Positions 33,888 through 44,921 are shown, counted from the stretch's first letter. The stretch: 64,000 nucleotides of DNA from Marinobacter alexandrii (GCA_039984955.1 JBDWTN010000007.1:3170501-3234500); one strand, 5' to 3'. Program-made: numbers and translations. The notes: generated by a model not told the origin, from the sequence alone.

Positions 33888-36800
33888 ATGACCCCAGAAG
33901 TTGAGATTTATAAGCCCAAGAACCATATTCGTATTGTTACTGCAGCATCCCTTTTTGATGGACATGATGCAGCCATCAATATCATGCGACGGATTATCCA
34001 GTCTACAGGCTGTGAAGTAATCCATTTAGGCCACAATCGAGCTGTGCAAGAAATAGTGGATTGTGCCATTCAGGAAGATGCGCAAGCCATTGCCATTACC
34101 AGTTATCAAGGTGGGCATGTAGAGTACTTTAAATACATGTATGATTTGTTGAAAGAACGAGGTGCAAGTCAGATCAAACTCTTTGGAGGTGGTGGAGGAA
34201 CCATTCTTCCGGAAGAAATTGAGGAGCTGCATGCGTATGGGATCACCAGAATCTATTCACCCGATGATGGAAGAGCTATGGGGCTCCAAGGCATGATTAA
34301 TGATCTGGTAGAAAAAAGTGATTTTGCAGTAGGAGAAAACCTGAATGGACAGGTAAAAAGAGTGGATGCAAAAGATCATAGTGCCATTGCACGATTAATT
34401 TCGGCGGCAGAAAACTATCCGGAAGATCATAAAGGGGAGATAGAATCGCTTCGAAAGAAAGCAAAAGACACACCTGTATTGGGAATTACAGGAACAGGAG
34501 GGGCCGGAAAGTCTTCCCTGGTTGATGAATTAGTTAGACGCTTCTTGGTTGACTTTAAGGATAAAACCATTGCAGTGATTTCAGTAGATCCTTCCAAGCG
34601 AAAAACAGGAGGAGCGCTACTCGGCGATCGTATACGTATGAATGCCATCTTCAATGATCGAGTCTACATGAGATCACTGGCTACACGTCAGTCCAATCTC
34701 GCCTTATCAAAATATGTGCAAGATGCCATAGATGTAGTGAAAGCTTCAGGTTTTGATCTAATTATTCTGGAGACTTCTGGTATTGGCCAATCCGATACGG
34801 AGATTACTGATCACTCAGATGCATCACTTTATGTCATGACTCCAGAATATGGAGCAGCTACCCAGTTAGAGAAGATTGACATGCTAGACTTTGCAGACAT
34901 TATTGCGCTCAATAAATTCGATAAGCGTGGAGCACTCGATGCATTACGGGATGTGAAAAAGCAATATCAGCGTAATCATCTATTGTGGGATGCTAAACCA
35001 GAAGATTTGCCAGTATTTGGCACCATCGCTTCTCAATTCAATGATCCGGGGATGAACCAACTGTATTTGTCGTTGATGAATTTGATTGCTGAGAAAACAA
35101 AGACTGATTTGAAATCTTCTTTCGCCAGCTCTGATGAGATGAGCGAGAAGATCTTCATCATTCCTCCAAAAAGGACGCGCTATCTATCAGAGATTACAGA
35201 GACCATCCGAGGATATAATGATAAGGTAGAGCAGCAAAAAGAAATTGCGCAGAAGCTGTTTGGGTTGGATAAATCAGCAGAGGTGTTGAAGGATAAGTCA
35301 GATGCGCTAAAAGCCATAGATGATGCCAGAGAGGAGCTGAAACTCGATATGGATCCACACAATCTTAAAGTGTTGGAAGATTGGAATGCGAAAAAGGCCA
35401 ACTATGAAGGAGAGTTTTTCACCTATGAAGTAAGAGGAAAAGAGATTAAAGTTGAGACGACTACTCAGTCACTTTCGCATACAAAGATCCCTAAGGTAAT
35501 TCTTCCTCGATTTGAAGCATGGGGAGATATTCTCAGGTGGAGTCTACAGGAGAATGTACCTGGAGAGTTTCCGTATACCGCAGGGGTATTTCCATTCAAA
35601 CGTCAAGGAGAAGATCCTACCAGAATGTTTGCAGGAGAAGGAGGACCAGAGCGAACCAACAGAAGGTTTCACTATGTGTCCATGGGACTTCCGGCAGCTA
35701 GGTTGTCTACTGCATTTGATTCAGTGACACTTTATGGAGAAGATCCAGATTACAGACCTGATATCTATGGGAAAATAGGTAACTCGGGAGTGAGTATTTG
35801 CTGCCTAGATGATGCAAAAAAACTATACTCAGGTTTTGACCTGTGTGATCCAACTACTTCGGTTTCCATGACCATCAATGGACCAGCAGCTACTATCTGT
35901 GCCTTCTTTATGAATGCAGCCATCGATCAGCAGTGCGAAAAGTATATCAAGGAAAATAAGCTGGAAAAAGAGATTGAAAAGAAGATATCGGACATTTATA
36001 AAAAGCGAGGAATAAAGCGCCCAGAATATGCTGGCGAACTACCAGAAGGAAATGATGGACTAGGTTTAATGCTACTCGGTGTAACAGGAGACCAAGTATT
36101 GCCAGCGGATATATATAATGAAATGAAAGTGAAGGCACTTTCTTCGGTAAGAGGAACTGTGCAAGCAGATATTTTGAAAGAAGATCAGGCGCAAAATACC
36201 TGTATTTTTTCTACAGAGTTTTCTCTTCGGTTGATGGGAGACGTGCAACAATATTTCATTGATGAGAATGTGCGGAATTTCTATTCTGTGTCAATTTCTG
36301 GCTATCATATTGCAGAGGCGGGCGCTAATCCAATCTCTCAGTTGGCCTTTACACTAGCGAATGGTTTTACATTTGTGGAGTACTATTTATCTAGAGGAAT
36401 GGACATCAATTCATTTGCGCCAAACCTCTCTTTCTTCTTTTCCAATGGAGTGGATCCAGAGTACGCAGTGATTGGAAGGGTGGCGAGACGGATTTGGGCA
36501 AAGGCCATGAAGTTAAAATATGGAGCAAATGAGCGCGCACAGAAGCTGAAATATCATATTCAAACCTCTGGGAGGTCTTTGCATGCCCAGGAAATTGATT
36601 TTAACGATATCCGAACTACGCTCCAGGCACTCTATGCGATTTACGACAATTGTAACTCGCTTCATACGAATGCTTATGATGAGGCTATTACCACACCGAC
36701 TGAAGAGTCAGTGCGACGCGCTATGGCTATTCAATTGATTATTAACAAAGAACTCGGACTCACCAAAAATGAAAACCCCATTCAAGGATCATTCATTATT

Positions 36801-37250
36801 GAAGAATTGACTGACTTAGTAGAAGAGGCAGTGATGGTTGAGTTTGATCGAATCACCGAAAGAGGAGGAGTGCTAGGTGCGATGGAAAGTATGTATCAAC
36901 GTGGTAAGATTCAGGAAGAATCCATGTACTACGAGATGCAAAAACATACGGGTGAGTTGCCGATTATCGGAGTAAATACCTTCCTTTCATCTAAAGGATC
37001 TCCTACGGTGACACCCGCAGAAGTAATCAGGGCAGAAACAGAAGAAAAGGAATTGCAAATTTCTAATTTGAATGCGCTTCATGAAGGAAGTGCTGATAAG
37101 TCTGAAATACTTTTGAGATCTTTACAAGAGACAGCTCTTAAGAATGAAAATACATTCGAAGCACTGATGGAAGCGGCTAAATACTGTTCGCTTGGCCAAG
37201 TGACCCATGCGATGTTTGAGGTTGGAGGACAATACCGTAGAAATATGTAA
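33888..37250 (+). CDS. icmF: Fused isobutyryl-CoA mutase IcmF
   Basis: 1120 residues, about the IcmF length. In order: B12-binding domain (12-140) with D24-G-H26-D-A-A, where H26 is the expected lower axial cobalt ligand; a G-protein chaperone domain with P-loop G199[10 protein letters not shown]208; and the acyl-CoA mutase domain (about 490-1120) with [34 protein letters not shown]568 sits where isobutyryl-type mutases have Phe and methylmalonyl mutases have Tyr, supporting isobutyryl-/n-butyryl-CoA interconversion over methylmalonyl-CoA. The enzyme links branched-chain and butyrate metabolism; adenosylcobalamin supply is not encoded nearby. It is transcribed alone. Confidence 0.95.
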   Translation: MTPEVEIYKPKNHIRIVTAASLFDGHDAAINIMRRIIQSTGCEVIHLGHNRAVQEIVDCAIQEDAQAIAITSYQGGHVEYFKYMYDLLKERGASQIKLFGGGGGTILPEEIEELHAYGITRIYSPDDGRAMGLQGMINDLVEKSDFAVGENLNGQVKRVDAKDHSAIARLISAAENYPEDHKGEIESLRKKAKDTPVLGITGTGGAGKSSLVDELVRRFLVDFKDKTIAVISVDPSKRKTGGALLGDRIRMNAIFNDRVYMRSLATRQSNLALSKYVQDAIDVVKASGFDLIILETSGIGQSDTEITDHSDASLYVMTPEYGAATQLEKIDMLDFADIIALNKFDKRGALDALRDVKKQYQRNHLLWDAKPEDLPVFGTIASQFNDPGMNQLYLSLMNLIAEKTKTDLKSSFASSDEMSEKIFIIPPKRTRYLSEITETIRGYNDKVEQQKEIAQKLFGLDKSAEVLKDKSDALKAIDDAREELKLDMDPHNLKVLEDWNAKKANYEGEFFTYEVRGKEIKVETTTQSLSHTKIPKVILPRFEAWGDILRWSLQENVPGEFPYTAGVFPFKRQGEDPTRMFAGEGGPERTNRRFHYVSMGLPAARLSTAFDSVTLYGEDPDYRPDIYGKIGNSGVSICCLDDAKKLYSGFDLCDPTTSVSMTINGPAATICAFFMNAAIDQQCEKYIKENKLEKEIEKKISDIYKKRGIKRPEYAGELPEGNDGLGLMLLGVTGDQVLPADIYNEMKVKALSSVRGTVQADILKEDQAQNTCIFSTEFSLRLMGDVQQYFIDENVRNFYSVSISGYHIAEAGANPISQLAFTLANGFTFVEYYLSRGMDINSFAPNLSFFFSNGVDPEYAVIGRVARRIWAKAMKLKYGANERAQKLKYHIQTSGRSLHAQEIDFNDIRTTLQALYAIYDNCNSLHTNAYDEAITTPTEESVRRAMAIQLIINKELGLTKNENPIQGSFIIEELTDLVEEAVMVEFDRITERGGVLGAMESMYQRGKIQEESMYYEMQKHTGELPIIGVNTFLSSKGSPTVTPAEVIRAETEEKELQISNLNALHEGSADKSEILLRSLQETALKNENTFEALMEAAKYCSLGQVTHAMFEVGGQYRRNM

Positions 37251-37311
37251 ATACATTGTCCGAAAATTCTGAACAAAGTGAAGGATCTAGATCAACACAG
37301 ATTTATATTTA

Positions 37312-37686
37312 ATGCAATACAACGCAACAACACCAATAGAATATCTAAACCTACTTGAAAAAGATTGGAGGAAAGATAAATTGAATGAGCTTCGAGCAAT
37401 CTTACTTGCTCAGCCTGATGTCAAAGAAGGAATCAACTATAAGATGTTGAGTTACGAAGATGATAAAGGGGTTATTTTTCATCTAAATGCTCAGAAAAAC
37501 TATGTTGCCTTATATGTTGGAGATGCTGCTAAAGTTGATCCAACTGGAGAGCTGCTGGAGGGAATAGACCATGGAAAGGGATGTCTTCGATTCAAAAAAT
37601 CAATCATCTTCTCAGAAACTAACATTGAGAAATTCATAAAGAAGGCAATAGACATTTGGAAACAGGGTGGTGATATTGGTTGTTGA
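37312..37686 (+). CDS. DUF1801-family protein
   Basis: 124 residues, soluble. The alpha/beta pattern of DUF1801/YdhG-like proteins is visible: TPIEYLNLLEKDWRKDKLNELRAILLAQ, GINYKMLSYEDDKGVIFHLNAQKNYVALYVGDAAK, CLRFKKSIIFSETNIEKFIKKAI. The function is unknown; members have been annotated as iron-chaperone-like or YdeI-related. A weak TATATTTA element precedes the start at 37312. Confidence 0.85.
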   Translation: MQYNATTPIEYLNLLEKDWRKDKLNELRAILLAQPDVKEGINYKMLSYEDDKGVIFHLNAQKNYVALYVGDAAKVDPTGELLEGIDHGKGCLRFKKSIIFSETNIEKFIKKAIDIWKQGGDIGC

Positions 37687-37767
37687 GAATTTGCTTTGAT
37701 ATGCCGATGACCGTTCGTCGGACTCTATAACCTTTAAGTTGGGATAATAACTTTACCCCACTCAACT

Positions 37768-37801
37768 GTAAGTTTTTGTATTTATGTGACACTAAACTTA
37801 C
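37768..37801. repeat. Inverted repeat in the leader of the ABC operon
   Basis: GTAAGTTT and AAACTTAC, a perfect 8-bp inverted repeat with an 18-base spacer, about 105 bases before the ABC ATPase start. Possibly an operator or a leader hairpin; nothing more can be shown. Confidence 0.4.
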
Positions 37802-37906
37802 AAATGTAAAAATCTTAATTCATGAAATAAGCTTATCGAGAAGTACGATAACTGTACAACTACGTTCTGCTAATTCCATTAGACTTTTTTTAAAACAAGT
37901 GACCAC

Positions 37907-38794
37907 ATGAAACTAACAATCTCTAACCTTTCTAAAACCTACAAGAATGGTGTAAAAGCCATTGATGATGTATCATTGGAAATCTCCTCCGGAATGTTTG
38001 GTCTCCTAGGACCAAATGGTGCAGGCAAGTCTTCCTTGATGCGAACAATTGCTACACTTCAGTCACCAGATGCAGGCGAAATCCACATGGACGACCTAAA
38101 CATCCATCAAAATCAAATAGAATTTAGAAAGCGACTTGGGTATTTGCCACAAGAATTTGGAGTTTACGGTAAAATGTCAGCTGAAGCGCTGCTTCAATAT
38201 TTTGCGACCCTCAAGGGAATAAGCACAAAGGCAGAACGAGATGCAATTGTTAAAAGCGCATTGGAAGTCACGAACCTTTACGAGGTACGTAAGAAAGATG
38301 TCGCCAAATATTCAGGTGGAATGAAGCAGCGATTTGGTATAGCTCAGCTACTCTTAAATGATCCAAAACTAATCATCGTGGATGAACCAACAGCAGGTCT
38401 CGATCCCACAGAAAGGCAAAGATTTTTGAACGTATTGAGAGAGATTGGTACAAATAATATTGTGATTTTCTCTACGCATATTGTGGATGATGTGAAAGAA
38501 TTGTGCACAGATATGGCTATTCTGAATGGTGGAAGAATTCTATCCCATCAAACACCTAAAGAGGCTGTTAAAACACTTGAGGGTAAGATATGGAAGAAAG
38601 TGATTGAAAGAGATGACTTGGAATCTGAGGAATCTAAATACGACGTGATTTCATCTAATTTCAATGATGACAACACGGTAAATATTCGAGTATTAAGTGA
38701 CGGTAATCCGGGAGAAGGATTCAACTCTGTGGAGGCAAACCTCGAAGATGTGTATTTCACTACACTAGGTCAGGAAAAATCTGTTGAAGCCTAA
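37907..38794 (+). CDS. ABC transporter ATP-binding protein
   Basis: 295 residues. Walker A GPNGAGKSS (about 38-46), Q-loop in GYLPQEFG, signature YSGGMKQR, Walker B LIIVDEPTAGLDP and the switch His in FSTHIVDD. The C-terminal part continues into a short regulatory section. It is followed after 11 bases by the permease/M1-peptidase gene, with which it forms an ABC-2 type exporter. The family pairing is typical of Bacteroidota. Confidence 0.93.
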   Translation: MKLTISNLSKTYKNGVKAIDDVSLEISSGMFGLLGPNGAGKSSLMRTIATLQSPDAGEIHMDDLNIHQNQIEFRKRLGYLPQEFGVYGKMSAEALLQYFATLKGISTKAERDAIVKSALEVTNLYEVRKKDVAKYSGGMKQRFGIAQLLLNDPKLIIVDEPTAGLDPTERQRFLNVLREIGTNNIVIFSTHIVDDVKELCTDMAILNGGRILSHQTPKEAVKTLEGKIWKKVIERDDLESEESKYDVISSNFNDDNTVNIRVLSDGNPGEGFNSVEANLEDVYFTTLGQEKSVEA

Positions 38795-38805
38795 ACCAAT
38801 CCAAT

Positions 38806-41800
38806 ATGTTTTTTAAAATATTTTCTTTTGAAATAAAGTATTGGGTTAAGAATCCACTATTTTATATCTACTTGGGGTCATTATTTGCTATTTCTACACT
38901 AGCTATGGCATCCAATGCGGGAATTTTTGATTCCATTACTGTAACCAGAAGCTCCATTGCATACATTAATTCAGCCTTTTCGTTGAACAATTTCATCAAT
39001 GGGTTTTCAATTTTGGCGTTTTTTCTAATACCGTCCATAGTTGGAGGTACGATCAATAAGGATTACAGCAGCAACACGAGTAATGTGCTCTATTCGTACC
39101 CGTTTTCTAAAGTAGATTATTTGCTTGCAAAATACCTCAGTGGTTTGGCGGTTACCATAATGGTACTCTTATCAGTTGCTTTAGGAGCAATGGTGGGTGG
39201 CTATCTACCTGGGACAAATCCCGAACTTCTGGGTGATTTTAATCTTTTAAACTACCTGCAGCCCTACTTAATTTATGTTATTCCAAACCTGATCTTTTTT
39301 AGTGCAATTATTTTTGGAGTAGTCACTTTCTCAAGAAATATTGCCTCCGGTTTTGTGGCAGTTATTGCATTATTCCTTTTGCAAGGAGTAGCTGAGACGA
39401 TCATTGGGAATCTTGACAACAAAGAGTTAGGGGCTTTTATTGATCCCTTTGGATCTGCAGCAAGTTCATACTATACCGAATATTGGACAGTATCAGAGCA
39501 AAATGAAAACCTGCTTCCTTTTGAAGGTTATATTATTTACAATCGCTTGATATGGGGAGGCTTAGGGCTATTAATTTACTTTGGAGTATTCTCAGTATTT
39601 AAGTTTTCTCATAACCCACTTTCATTCAGCTTTAAAAAGCAGAAGGGCGAGAGAGTTGTCAAAAATAACTTCGGAAGTATGGTTCGAATCAACCTTCCCA
39701 AAGTATCATTCGATTACAGTTTCTTAAATAGAATGAAAGCTGCTTGGACGCTTTCCAATAATGATTTTCTGTTTGTTGTTAAGAGCTGGCCATTCATCAT
39801 TATCGCATTGATTGGTTTGTTAATTCTCACGACCACATTAGCCGTCGGCCAGCAGATTTACGGTACGACTACTTATCCTGTGAGCTGGCAAATGTTAGAT
39901 ATAGCAGGAGCAGTGTTTACTACAATAGCCATTCTTCCGATTACCTATCTCTATTCGGGGATGTTAATTCATCGACACAGAATTGCTAAGATCAATCAGT
40001 TAGTAGATGCCACACCTATACCTAATTGGACAATGCTTTTGTCGAAGTTTGTTGCGTTGATCAAGATTCAGGCTTTGCTATTGTTTTTAATAATGATCAG
40101 TGGAATTCTTATTCAAACGTATGCAGGATTCTATGATTACGAGATAGGATTTTATCTCAAGGATTTATTCTTTTTAAGAATCTGGAACATCGTTGTATGG
40201 AGTTTACTGGCCATTTTCTTGCACACACTTATTCCTAACTATTTAATAGGATTTTTTATAACGCTTGGGGTTGGAATAGGTATTAGCTACCTGGATTCAG
40301 CAGGAATAGAACAATCGATATTTAAATACAATGAAGGACCAGGTACATTCTATTCTCCAATGAATGGATATGGTATTTCAATTGCACGTTTTTTCGTTTA
40401 CAAAATCTATTGGCTGCTACTTGGTGGAGCTTTCTATGTGTTTGCGATCGCTTTCTGGAGAAGAGGTATGCCTACCACTTTCAAGTTAAAGCTAAAAGAA
40501 GGTCTCAGGTCATTCAAAAGACCTCTGAAAATTGCTTTTACACTGTTCATCCTTTCTTTTATAGGGCTGGGTAGCTACATCTGGTATGTGAATAATGTTG
40601 AAAATGAATATGTTTCGGCGAAGGGACGGGAAGAAAGAACTGTGGAGCAAGAAAAGCGATTCAGTAAATACGCTAGAATGGCACAACCACGCATTACCGA
40701 TGTGAAAGTTGATATGGAGCTCTTTCCAAAAAGCAGAGATTTCAAAGTGGAAGGAACGTTTCTTTTGGTCAATAAAACAGAAGAGATGATAGATTCATTA
40801 TTCTTGAATCACAATAACTATCCTAGTGAATTCTCTTTCTCTGTTGCAAATGAATTGGTCTTGGAAGATACCATTTACAATTATGATTTCTATCAACTAG
40901 AAGAGCCGATGAATCCTGGGGATTCCGTCTCTTTTACATTCAAGATGTGGAATAAGCCAAACACTTTATTAAGGAACTATTCCCCAGTGAGAGCTAATGG
41001 TACTTTTGTTAATAGTGGTATTTTTCCAACTTTTGGTTATTCTGAAGGGAGTGAGCTAGTAGACAATAAAGTCAGAGAAAAATATGGATTGCCTGAGAAA
41101 GAACGCATGAAATCTCCTTTCGATACGGTGGCTAGAGGAAATACGTATATCTCATCAAGTGCCGATTGGATCAACTTTGAAACGACTGTTAGCACTTCGG
41201 AAGACCAAATTGCAATAGCGCCAGGTTACCTGCAAAAAGAATGGGTAGAGGAAGGACGCAGATATTTTCGTTATAAAATGGACAGTAAAATGTTGAATTT
41301 TTATGCATATCAGTCTGCTGATTACGAGGTGGTTAGAGATAAGTGGAATGACATAAACATTGAAATCTACTATCACGAAGGACATGAGTATAACCTGGAT
41401 CGAATGGTGAAAGGAGTTAAAAAATCACTCGAATATTACACAGAGAACTTTAGTCCATATCAGCATAAACAGGTTAGAATCATTGAATTTCCAAGAACTA
41501 GTGGGTCTTTTGCTCAATCATTTGCTAACACTATACCTTTCTCTGAGGCCATTGGTTTCATCGCGGAGGTAGATGACGAAGATCCCGAAGGTGTAGATTA
41601 TCCATTTAGCGTTACAGCGCATGAAGTAGCACACCAGTGGTGGGCACATCAGGTGATCGGTGCGAATGTGCAGGGAGCTACAGTTATGTCCGAGAGTATG
41701 TCAGAGTACAGTAGCCTACGCGTATTGGAAAAAGAGTACGGATCTGAAAAGATGCGTGTGTTCCTGAAAGATGCGCTAGATAGCTACCTTCAGGGAAGAA

Positions 41801-42480
41801 CATTTGAGCGTTTGAAAGAGAAGCCGTTAATCTTCAATGAGAATCAGCAGTACATTCACTATAACAAGGGCTCATTAGTTCTTTATGCGTTAAGTGATTA
41901 CTTGGGCGAGTCAGTCTTCAACAAGGCAATGAGTCAATACATCGACAGTGTAGCTTTTCAAGAACCACCTTACACTACCTCTCTTGAATATTTAGGATTT
42001 GTGAAATCAGTGACCCCTGATTCGATGAGTTATTTAGTTGAAGATATGTTGGAAACAATTACACTGTATAACAACAAAGTGACTGATGCCACATATAAAG
42101 AACTGGAAAACGGAAAGTATGAAGTGAAATTGAAGACGCTTGTTTCAAAGTATCGTGCCGATGAGAAAGGAGAACGCATCTTTACGAACGCCGAAGGTGA
42201 TAGTTTAACCTATCAAGTTGAAGGTAGAAGAAAGCCTACAATTTCGCTTCCATTGAATGATTGGATTGAGGTCGGAGTTTTTGTTGAGAAAGAAGTGGAG
42301 GGAGAAACTAAAGAAGTTCCCTTATACCTAAAAAAGCAAAAGTTTGATCAAATCAATAATGAGATTACACTCATCGTTGATGAAAAGCCGACATCTGTAG
42401 GAATAGATCCATATTACAAGCTGATAGATGTGATCTCCAACGACAATAGGTCATCTCCAAAGGAAGAATCTGAAGATTAG
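38806..42480 (+). CDS. ABC-2 type permease fused to an M1-family aminopeptidase
   Basis: 1224 residues. The first half (about 1-595) has two blocks of ABC-2-like TM helices (near 20-40, 60-85, 105-130, 160-205, 250-270, then 330-580). After the last TM (about 583-602) comes an extracytoplasmic M1-type domain, with an N-terminal beta part (KVDMELFPKSRDFKVEGTFLLVN) and a thermolysin-like part with H939-E-V-A-H943-Q-W-W and E963 in SESMSEYS. It forms an operon with the ATPase at 37907. The fused peptidase may trim exported peptides or act on membrane-proximal substrates; substrate unknown. Confidence 0.92.
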   Translation: MFFKIFSFEIKYWVKNPLFYIYLGSLFAISTLAMASNAGIFDSITVTRSSIAYINSAFSLNNFINGFSILAFFLIPSIVGGTINKDYSSNTSNVLYSYPFSKVDYLLAKYLSGLAVTIMVLLSVALGAMVGGYLPGTNPELLGDFNLLNYLQPYLIYVIPNLIFFSAIIFGVVTFSRNIASGFVAVIALFLLQGVAETIIGNLDNKELGAFIDPFGSAASSYYTEYWTVSEQNENLLPFEGYIIYNRLIWGGLGLLIYFGVFSVFKFSHNPLSFSFKKQKGERVVKNNFGSMVRINLPKVSFDYSFLNRMKAAWTLSNNDFLFVVKSWPFIIIALIGLLILTTTLAVGQQIYGTTTYPVSWQMLDIAGAVFTTIAILPITYLYSGMLIHRHRIAKINQLVDATPIPNWTMLLSKFVALIKIQALLLFLIMISGILIQTYAGFYDYEIGFYLKDLFFLRIWNIVVWSLLAIFLHTLIPNYLIGFFITLGVGIGISYLDSAGIEQSIFKYNEGPGTFYSPMNGYGISIARFFVYKIYWLLLGGAFYVFAIAFWRRGMPTTFKLKLKEGLRSFKRPLKIAFTLFILSFIGLGSYIWYVNNVENEYVSAKGREERTVEQEKRFSKYARMAQPRITDVKVDMELFPKSRDFKVEGTFLLVNKTEEMIDSLFLNHNNYPSEFSFSVANELVLEDTIYNYDFYQLEEPMNPGDSVSFTFKMWNKPNTLLRNYSPVRANGTFVNSGIFPTFGYSEGSELVDNKVREKYGLPEKERMKSPFDTVARGNTYISSSADWINFETTVSTSEDQIAIAPGYLQKEWVEEGRRYFRYKMDSKMLNFYAYQSADYEVVRDKWNDINIEIYYHEGHEYNLDRMVKGVKKSLEYYTENFSPYQHKQVRIIEFPRTSGSFAQSFANTIPFSEAIGFIAEVDDEDPEGVDYPFSVTAHEVAHQWWAHQVIGANVQGATVMSESMSEYSSLRVLEKEYGSEKMRVFLKDALDSYLQGRTFERLKEKPLIFNENQQYIHYNKGSLVLYALSDYLGESVFNKAMSQYIDSVAFQEPPYTTSLEYLGFVKSVTPDSMSYLVEDMLETITLYNNKVTDATYKELENGKYEVKLKTLVSKYRADEKGERIFTNAEGDSLTYQVEGRRKPTISLPLNDWIEVGVFVEKEVEGETKEVPLYLKKQKFDQINNEITLIVDEKPTSVGIDPYYKLIDVISNDNRSSPKEESED

Positions 42481-42482
42481 TT

Positions 42483-42507
42483 AAAAGGACTCATTTGAGT
42501 CCTTTTT
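42483..42507 (+). terminator. Rho-independent terminator of the ABC operon
   Basis: AAAAGGACTCA, short loop, TGAGTCCTTTTT directly after the stop at 42480. Confidence 0.88.
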
Positions 42508-42568
42508 CTTTTACTTACGCAAGTTTTTAAAAGAGATGTCATCAAAGAGTTATAACAAGACTTCTATT

Positions 42569-43864
42569 ATGACAAAAATCCTATTCAATTTATTAAGTGT
42601 TCTTTTGATTAGCGCACTTCTGTTCTCATGCGGTGGCGATGAAAATGATACCGATGATGCTATTAATGCAAGCCCCGAAATAAGTAATGCTCTGAGTGAT
42701 TTAATGCTTGACGAAGGTTTTGAATCAACCACAGTTAATCTTGCTGCAGTATTCTCCGATTCTGATGGAGATGATCTTAACTATAGTGCGACGAGCAGCC
42801 CTTCCAGTGTTGTCACAGTTTCTATTTCAGGAAGTATGTTGACCATTACTGAAGCAGGCACAGGCAATGCACTTGTAACGGTTACTGCCAATGATGGAAA
42901 CGGCGGAAGTACAAGTGATGAATTTGCGGTGGCTGTTTCTGAATCTGACCCTGAACCAACTGTATGCGCAAATGATAATTCGACTAATCAGGATAATACG
43001 ATGTGCGATAATACTCCTTCGGTAGCTAATCAATACGAGGAATCTATTGTAGGTCAAATCAGGCAGATAAGTACCAATCGTGTTCCTGATCATGATTATG
43101 GAAATCAAGTAGCTAACCTTGGCATCACAGGTTTGACATCAACTACGGTCATGTATGAGATAGATGCTACTCCTGAATTGGCAGCAAGTACTACAAGTAT
43201 TGTAGATGAAGCCTTTATGCCAGCGTATGATTTCGGAATAGCATTGAATGGAGTTCCCATAGATCCCGCTCCTGGAACCCCATTTATTTTCGAGAATACA
43301 GAGACAGGAGAGTATAACTGGGATTGGGTATTTGAACCTACTAACAATAGAAATGAAGTAGGTCTGGATTGTAATAACGCTCACTTACAGCCAGATATGA
43401 TGGCAGGAACAGGGTTGATTCATTATCATGGAGATATGCAAGTTTATGCAGATGATCTACTTGCAGGTTTAGGGACCGGAAGTACGGTACCTACTGATCC
43501 AGTTCAAGTAGGATGGGCGGTCGATGGATTTCCGATTTTTTATAAGTACGGTCCTGATGGAAATGATGGATTAGCTGCATTAACGCCAAGCTATCAAGTC
43601 AAAGAAGGGGAAAGACCTGGAGATGGAGTATCTGAACCTTGTGGTGAATACAATGGAAAATATACGAATGATTATGAGTTCGTTGATGGGTCCGGTGATT
43701 TGGATGAGTGTAATGGAATCAGTCGATCGGTTACAATCAATAATGCCGAAACTGGAGGCATGGAAACGTTTGACTACTTCTATGTTGTCACAGATGAGTT
43801 CCCCGTTATTTCCAGATGTTTGTCTGGCACACCAAGTGAAGATTTCAGAAAAGGCGGAATGTAG
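42569..43864 (+). CDS. YHYH-domain lipoprotein with N-terminal cadherin-like module
   Basis: 431 residues from ATG 42569, which begins a lipoprotein signal peptide (LLSVLLISALLFSCGG, Cys20); ATG 42536 would add a charged leader. Residues 35-130 form an Ig/cadherin-like module (ISNALSDLMLDEGFESTTVNLAAVFSDSDGDDLNYSATSSP...). The larger part is the YHYH domain with LIHYHGDMQVYADDLL and two further conserved blocks, WAVDGFPIFYKYGPDG and PCGEYNGKYTNDYEFVDGSGDLDECNG. YHYH proteins are surface or periplasmic proteins, possibly metal-binding through the HYH motif. It ends at a strong terminator. Confidence 0.9.
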   Translation: MTKILFNLLSVLLISALLFSCGGDENDTDDAINASPEISNALSDLMLDEGFESTTVNLAAVFSDSDGDDLNYSATSSPSSVVTVSISGSMLTITEAGTGNALVTVTANDGNGGSTSDEFAVAVSESDPEPTVCANDNSTNQDNTMCDNTPSVANQYEESIVGQIRQISTNRVPDHDYGNQVANLGITGLTSTTVMYEIDATPELAASTTSIVDEAFMPAYDFGIALNGVPIDPAPGTPFIFENTETGEYNWDWVFEPTNNRNEVGLDCNNAHLQPDMMAGTGLIHYHGDMQVYADDLLAGLGTGSTVPTDPVQVGWAVDGFPIFYKYGPDGNDGLAALTPSYQVKEGERPGDGVSEPCGEYNGKYTNDYEFVDGSGDLDECNGISRSVTINNAETGGMETFDYFYVVTDEFPVISRCLSGTPSEDFRKGGM

Positions 43865-43883
43865 ATTTGTTCTGGCTTCTTTA

Positions 43884-43916
43884 AAAAAAAGTCCTGCGAA
43901 AGCAGGACTTTTTTTG
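43884..43916 (+). terminator. Rho-independent terminator
   Basis: AAAAAAAGTCCTGC, tetraloop GAAA, GCAGGACTTTTTTT. A perfect stem with a T-run, 20 bases after the stop at 43864. Confidence 0.92.
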
Positions 43917-43984
43917 TTTGATCTGGATGATTAGAGATCGTAATGATTGGAATAGATTTCCTATTACATTTTTCAGGTTTAAAG

Positions 43985-44015
43985 TTGGTATCAATATCAA
44001 ACCTTTTAATTTTTG
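43985..44015 (+). promoter_or_regulatory. Putative Bacteroidota promoter of the DUF481-like gene
   Basis: TTG at 43985-43987 and TAATTTTTG at 44007-44015 are 19 bases apart and 17 bases before the ATG at 44033. This fits TTTG/TTG - 19-23 - TAnnTTTG, with one extra base in the -7 element. Confidence 0.5.
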
Positions 44016-44032
44016 CGTCTAACTAGAAATGA

Positions 44033-44833
44033 ATGATAGAAGGAATTAGAAAAATAGTTTTTCTATTTTTAGTCGGAATATCAGTCTCATATTCGAGCGC
44101 TCAGATTCTTAAAGTGGATAAGGGATCGCTCGCCTCTGATTCATCAAACTATTTTACAGGAGTAATAGATGCAACCTTTGCTATTAATAATAGGAGTTCT
44201 ACGGTAGAAGAACAGAACGTTTATATTGGTGTAAACAACAATATAGATGTCGTCTATATCGCAGAAAAATCAGCGACAGTTTTCATCAGTGGCCTTAATT
44301 ATTTTAAGCTTGGAGACGGACCTCTGATTTACAACGGAACTGCTCATTTAAGACAAATCCTTAAAAGATCGGCAAAGCTCACTCCAGAGTTTTTTGGGCA
44401 GGTTCAGTTTGATGAATCCAGAAATATGGAGTTCAGATGGCTACTAGGAGGAGGATATCGCTGGAATATCCTTCGTAAGCGTAACCCACTTTATGCCGGC
44501 GTAGGAATTTTTAGAGAATACGAAAAGTGGAATGGCATTGAAGAGGCTATTGAAAAAGAACTATGGAAGCTTAATTCATATGTTAGTGCTGATGTTAGAC
44601 TTACAGAAACTACCAATATCAATGCAATCGTCTACTTTCAGTCAGGCAGAGATGGGGATATAGGTGCCTTTAGAAATAGATTGAGCGGTCAGTTAGAGTT
44701 TAAAAATGCATTAACAGATCGTTTTAAAGTAAAAATGACAACTAACTTTTTGCTTGATGATAAACCGATCATACCTCTAAATAAATTCATCTACGAAGTA
44801 TACTTTGGGATTGAATATTCTTTTAATCCTTAA
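44033..44833 (+). CDS. DUF481-like outer-membrane protein
   Basis: 266 residues with a signal peptide (MIEGIRKIVFLFLVGISVSYSSAQ). The mature part is a run of amphipathic strands with YRWNILRKRNPLYAGVGIFREYEKW and a final aromatic-ended strand (FGIEYSFNP), which is typical of beta-barrel DUF481 (YaaH-like) proteins. The function is unknown, but such proteins are outer-membrane barrels in Gram-negative bacteria. Monocistronic. Confidence 0.78.
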   Translation: MIEGIRKIVFLFLVGISVSYSSAQILKVDKGSLASDSSNYFTGVIDATFAINNRSSTVEEQNVYIGVNNNIDVVYIAEKSATVFISGLNYFKLGDGPLIYNGTAHLRQILKRSAKLTPEFFGQVQFDESRNMEFRWLLGGGYRWNILRKRNPLYAGVGIFREYEKWNGIEEAIEKELWKLNSYVSADVRLTETTNINAIVYFQSGRDGDIGAFRNRLSGQLEFKNALTDRFKVKMTTNFLLDDKPIIPLNKFIYEVYFGIEYSFNP

Positions 44834-44892
44834 ATCCACAACTTTCGCCGATAGTTATAGGGAGAAAAAAATCATCTAAGGTATTAAATACG

Positions 44893-44900
44893 TAAATTTG
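44893..44900 (+). promoter_or_regulatory. Putative -7 element (TAnnTTTG)
   Basis: TAAATTTG, a perfect match to TAnnTTTG, lies 21 bases before the ATG at 44922. No strong -33 element is seen. It supports ATG 44922 over the in-frame TTG at 44898. Confidence 0.45.
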
Positions 44901-44921
44901 TACACAACCATTTTACTTGAG

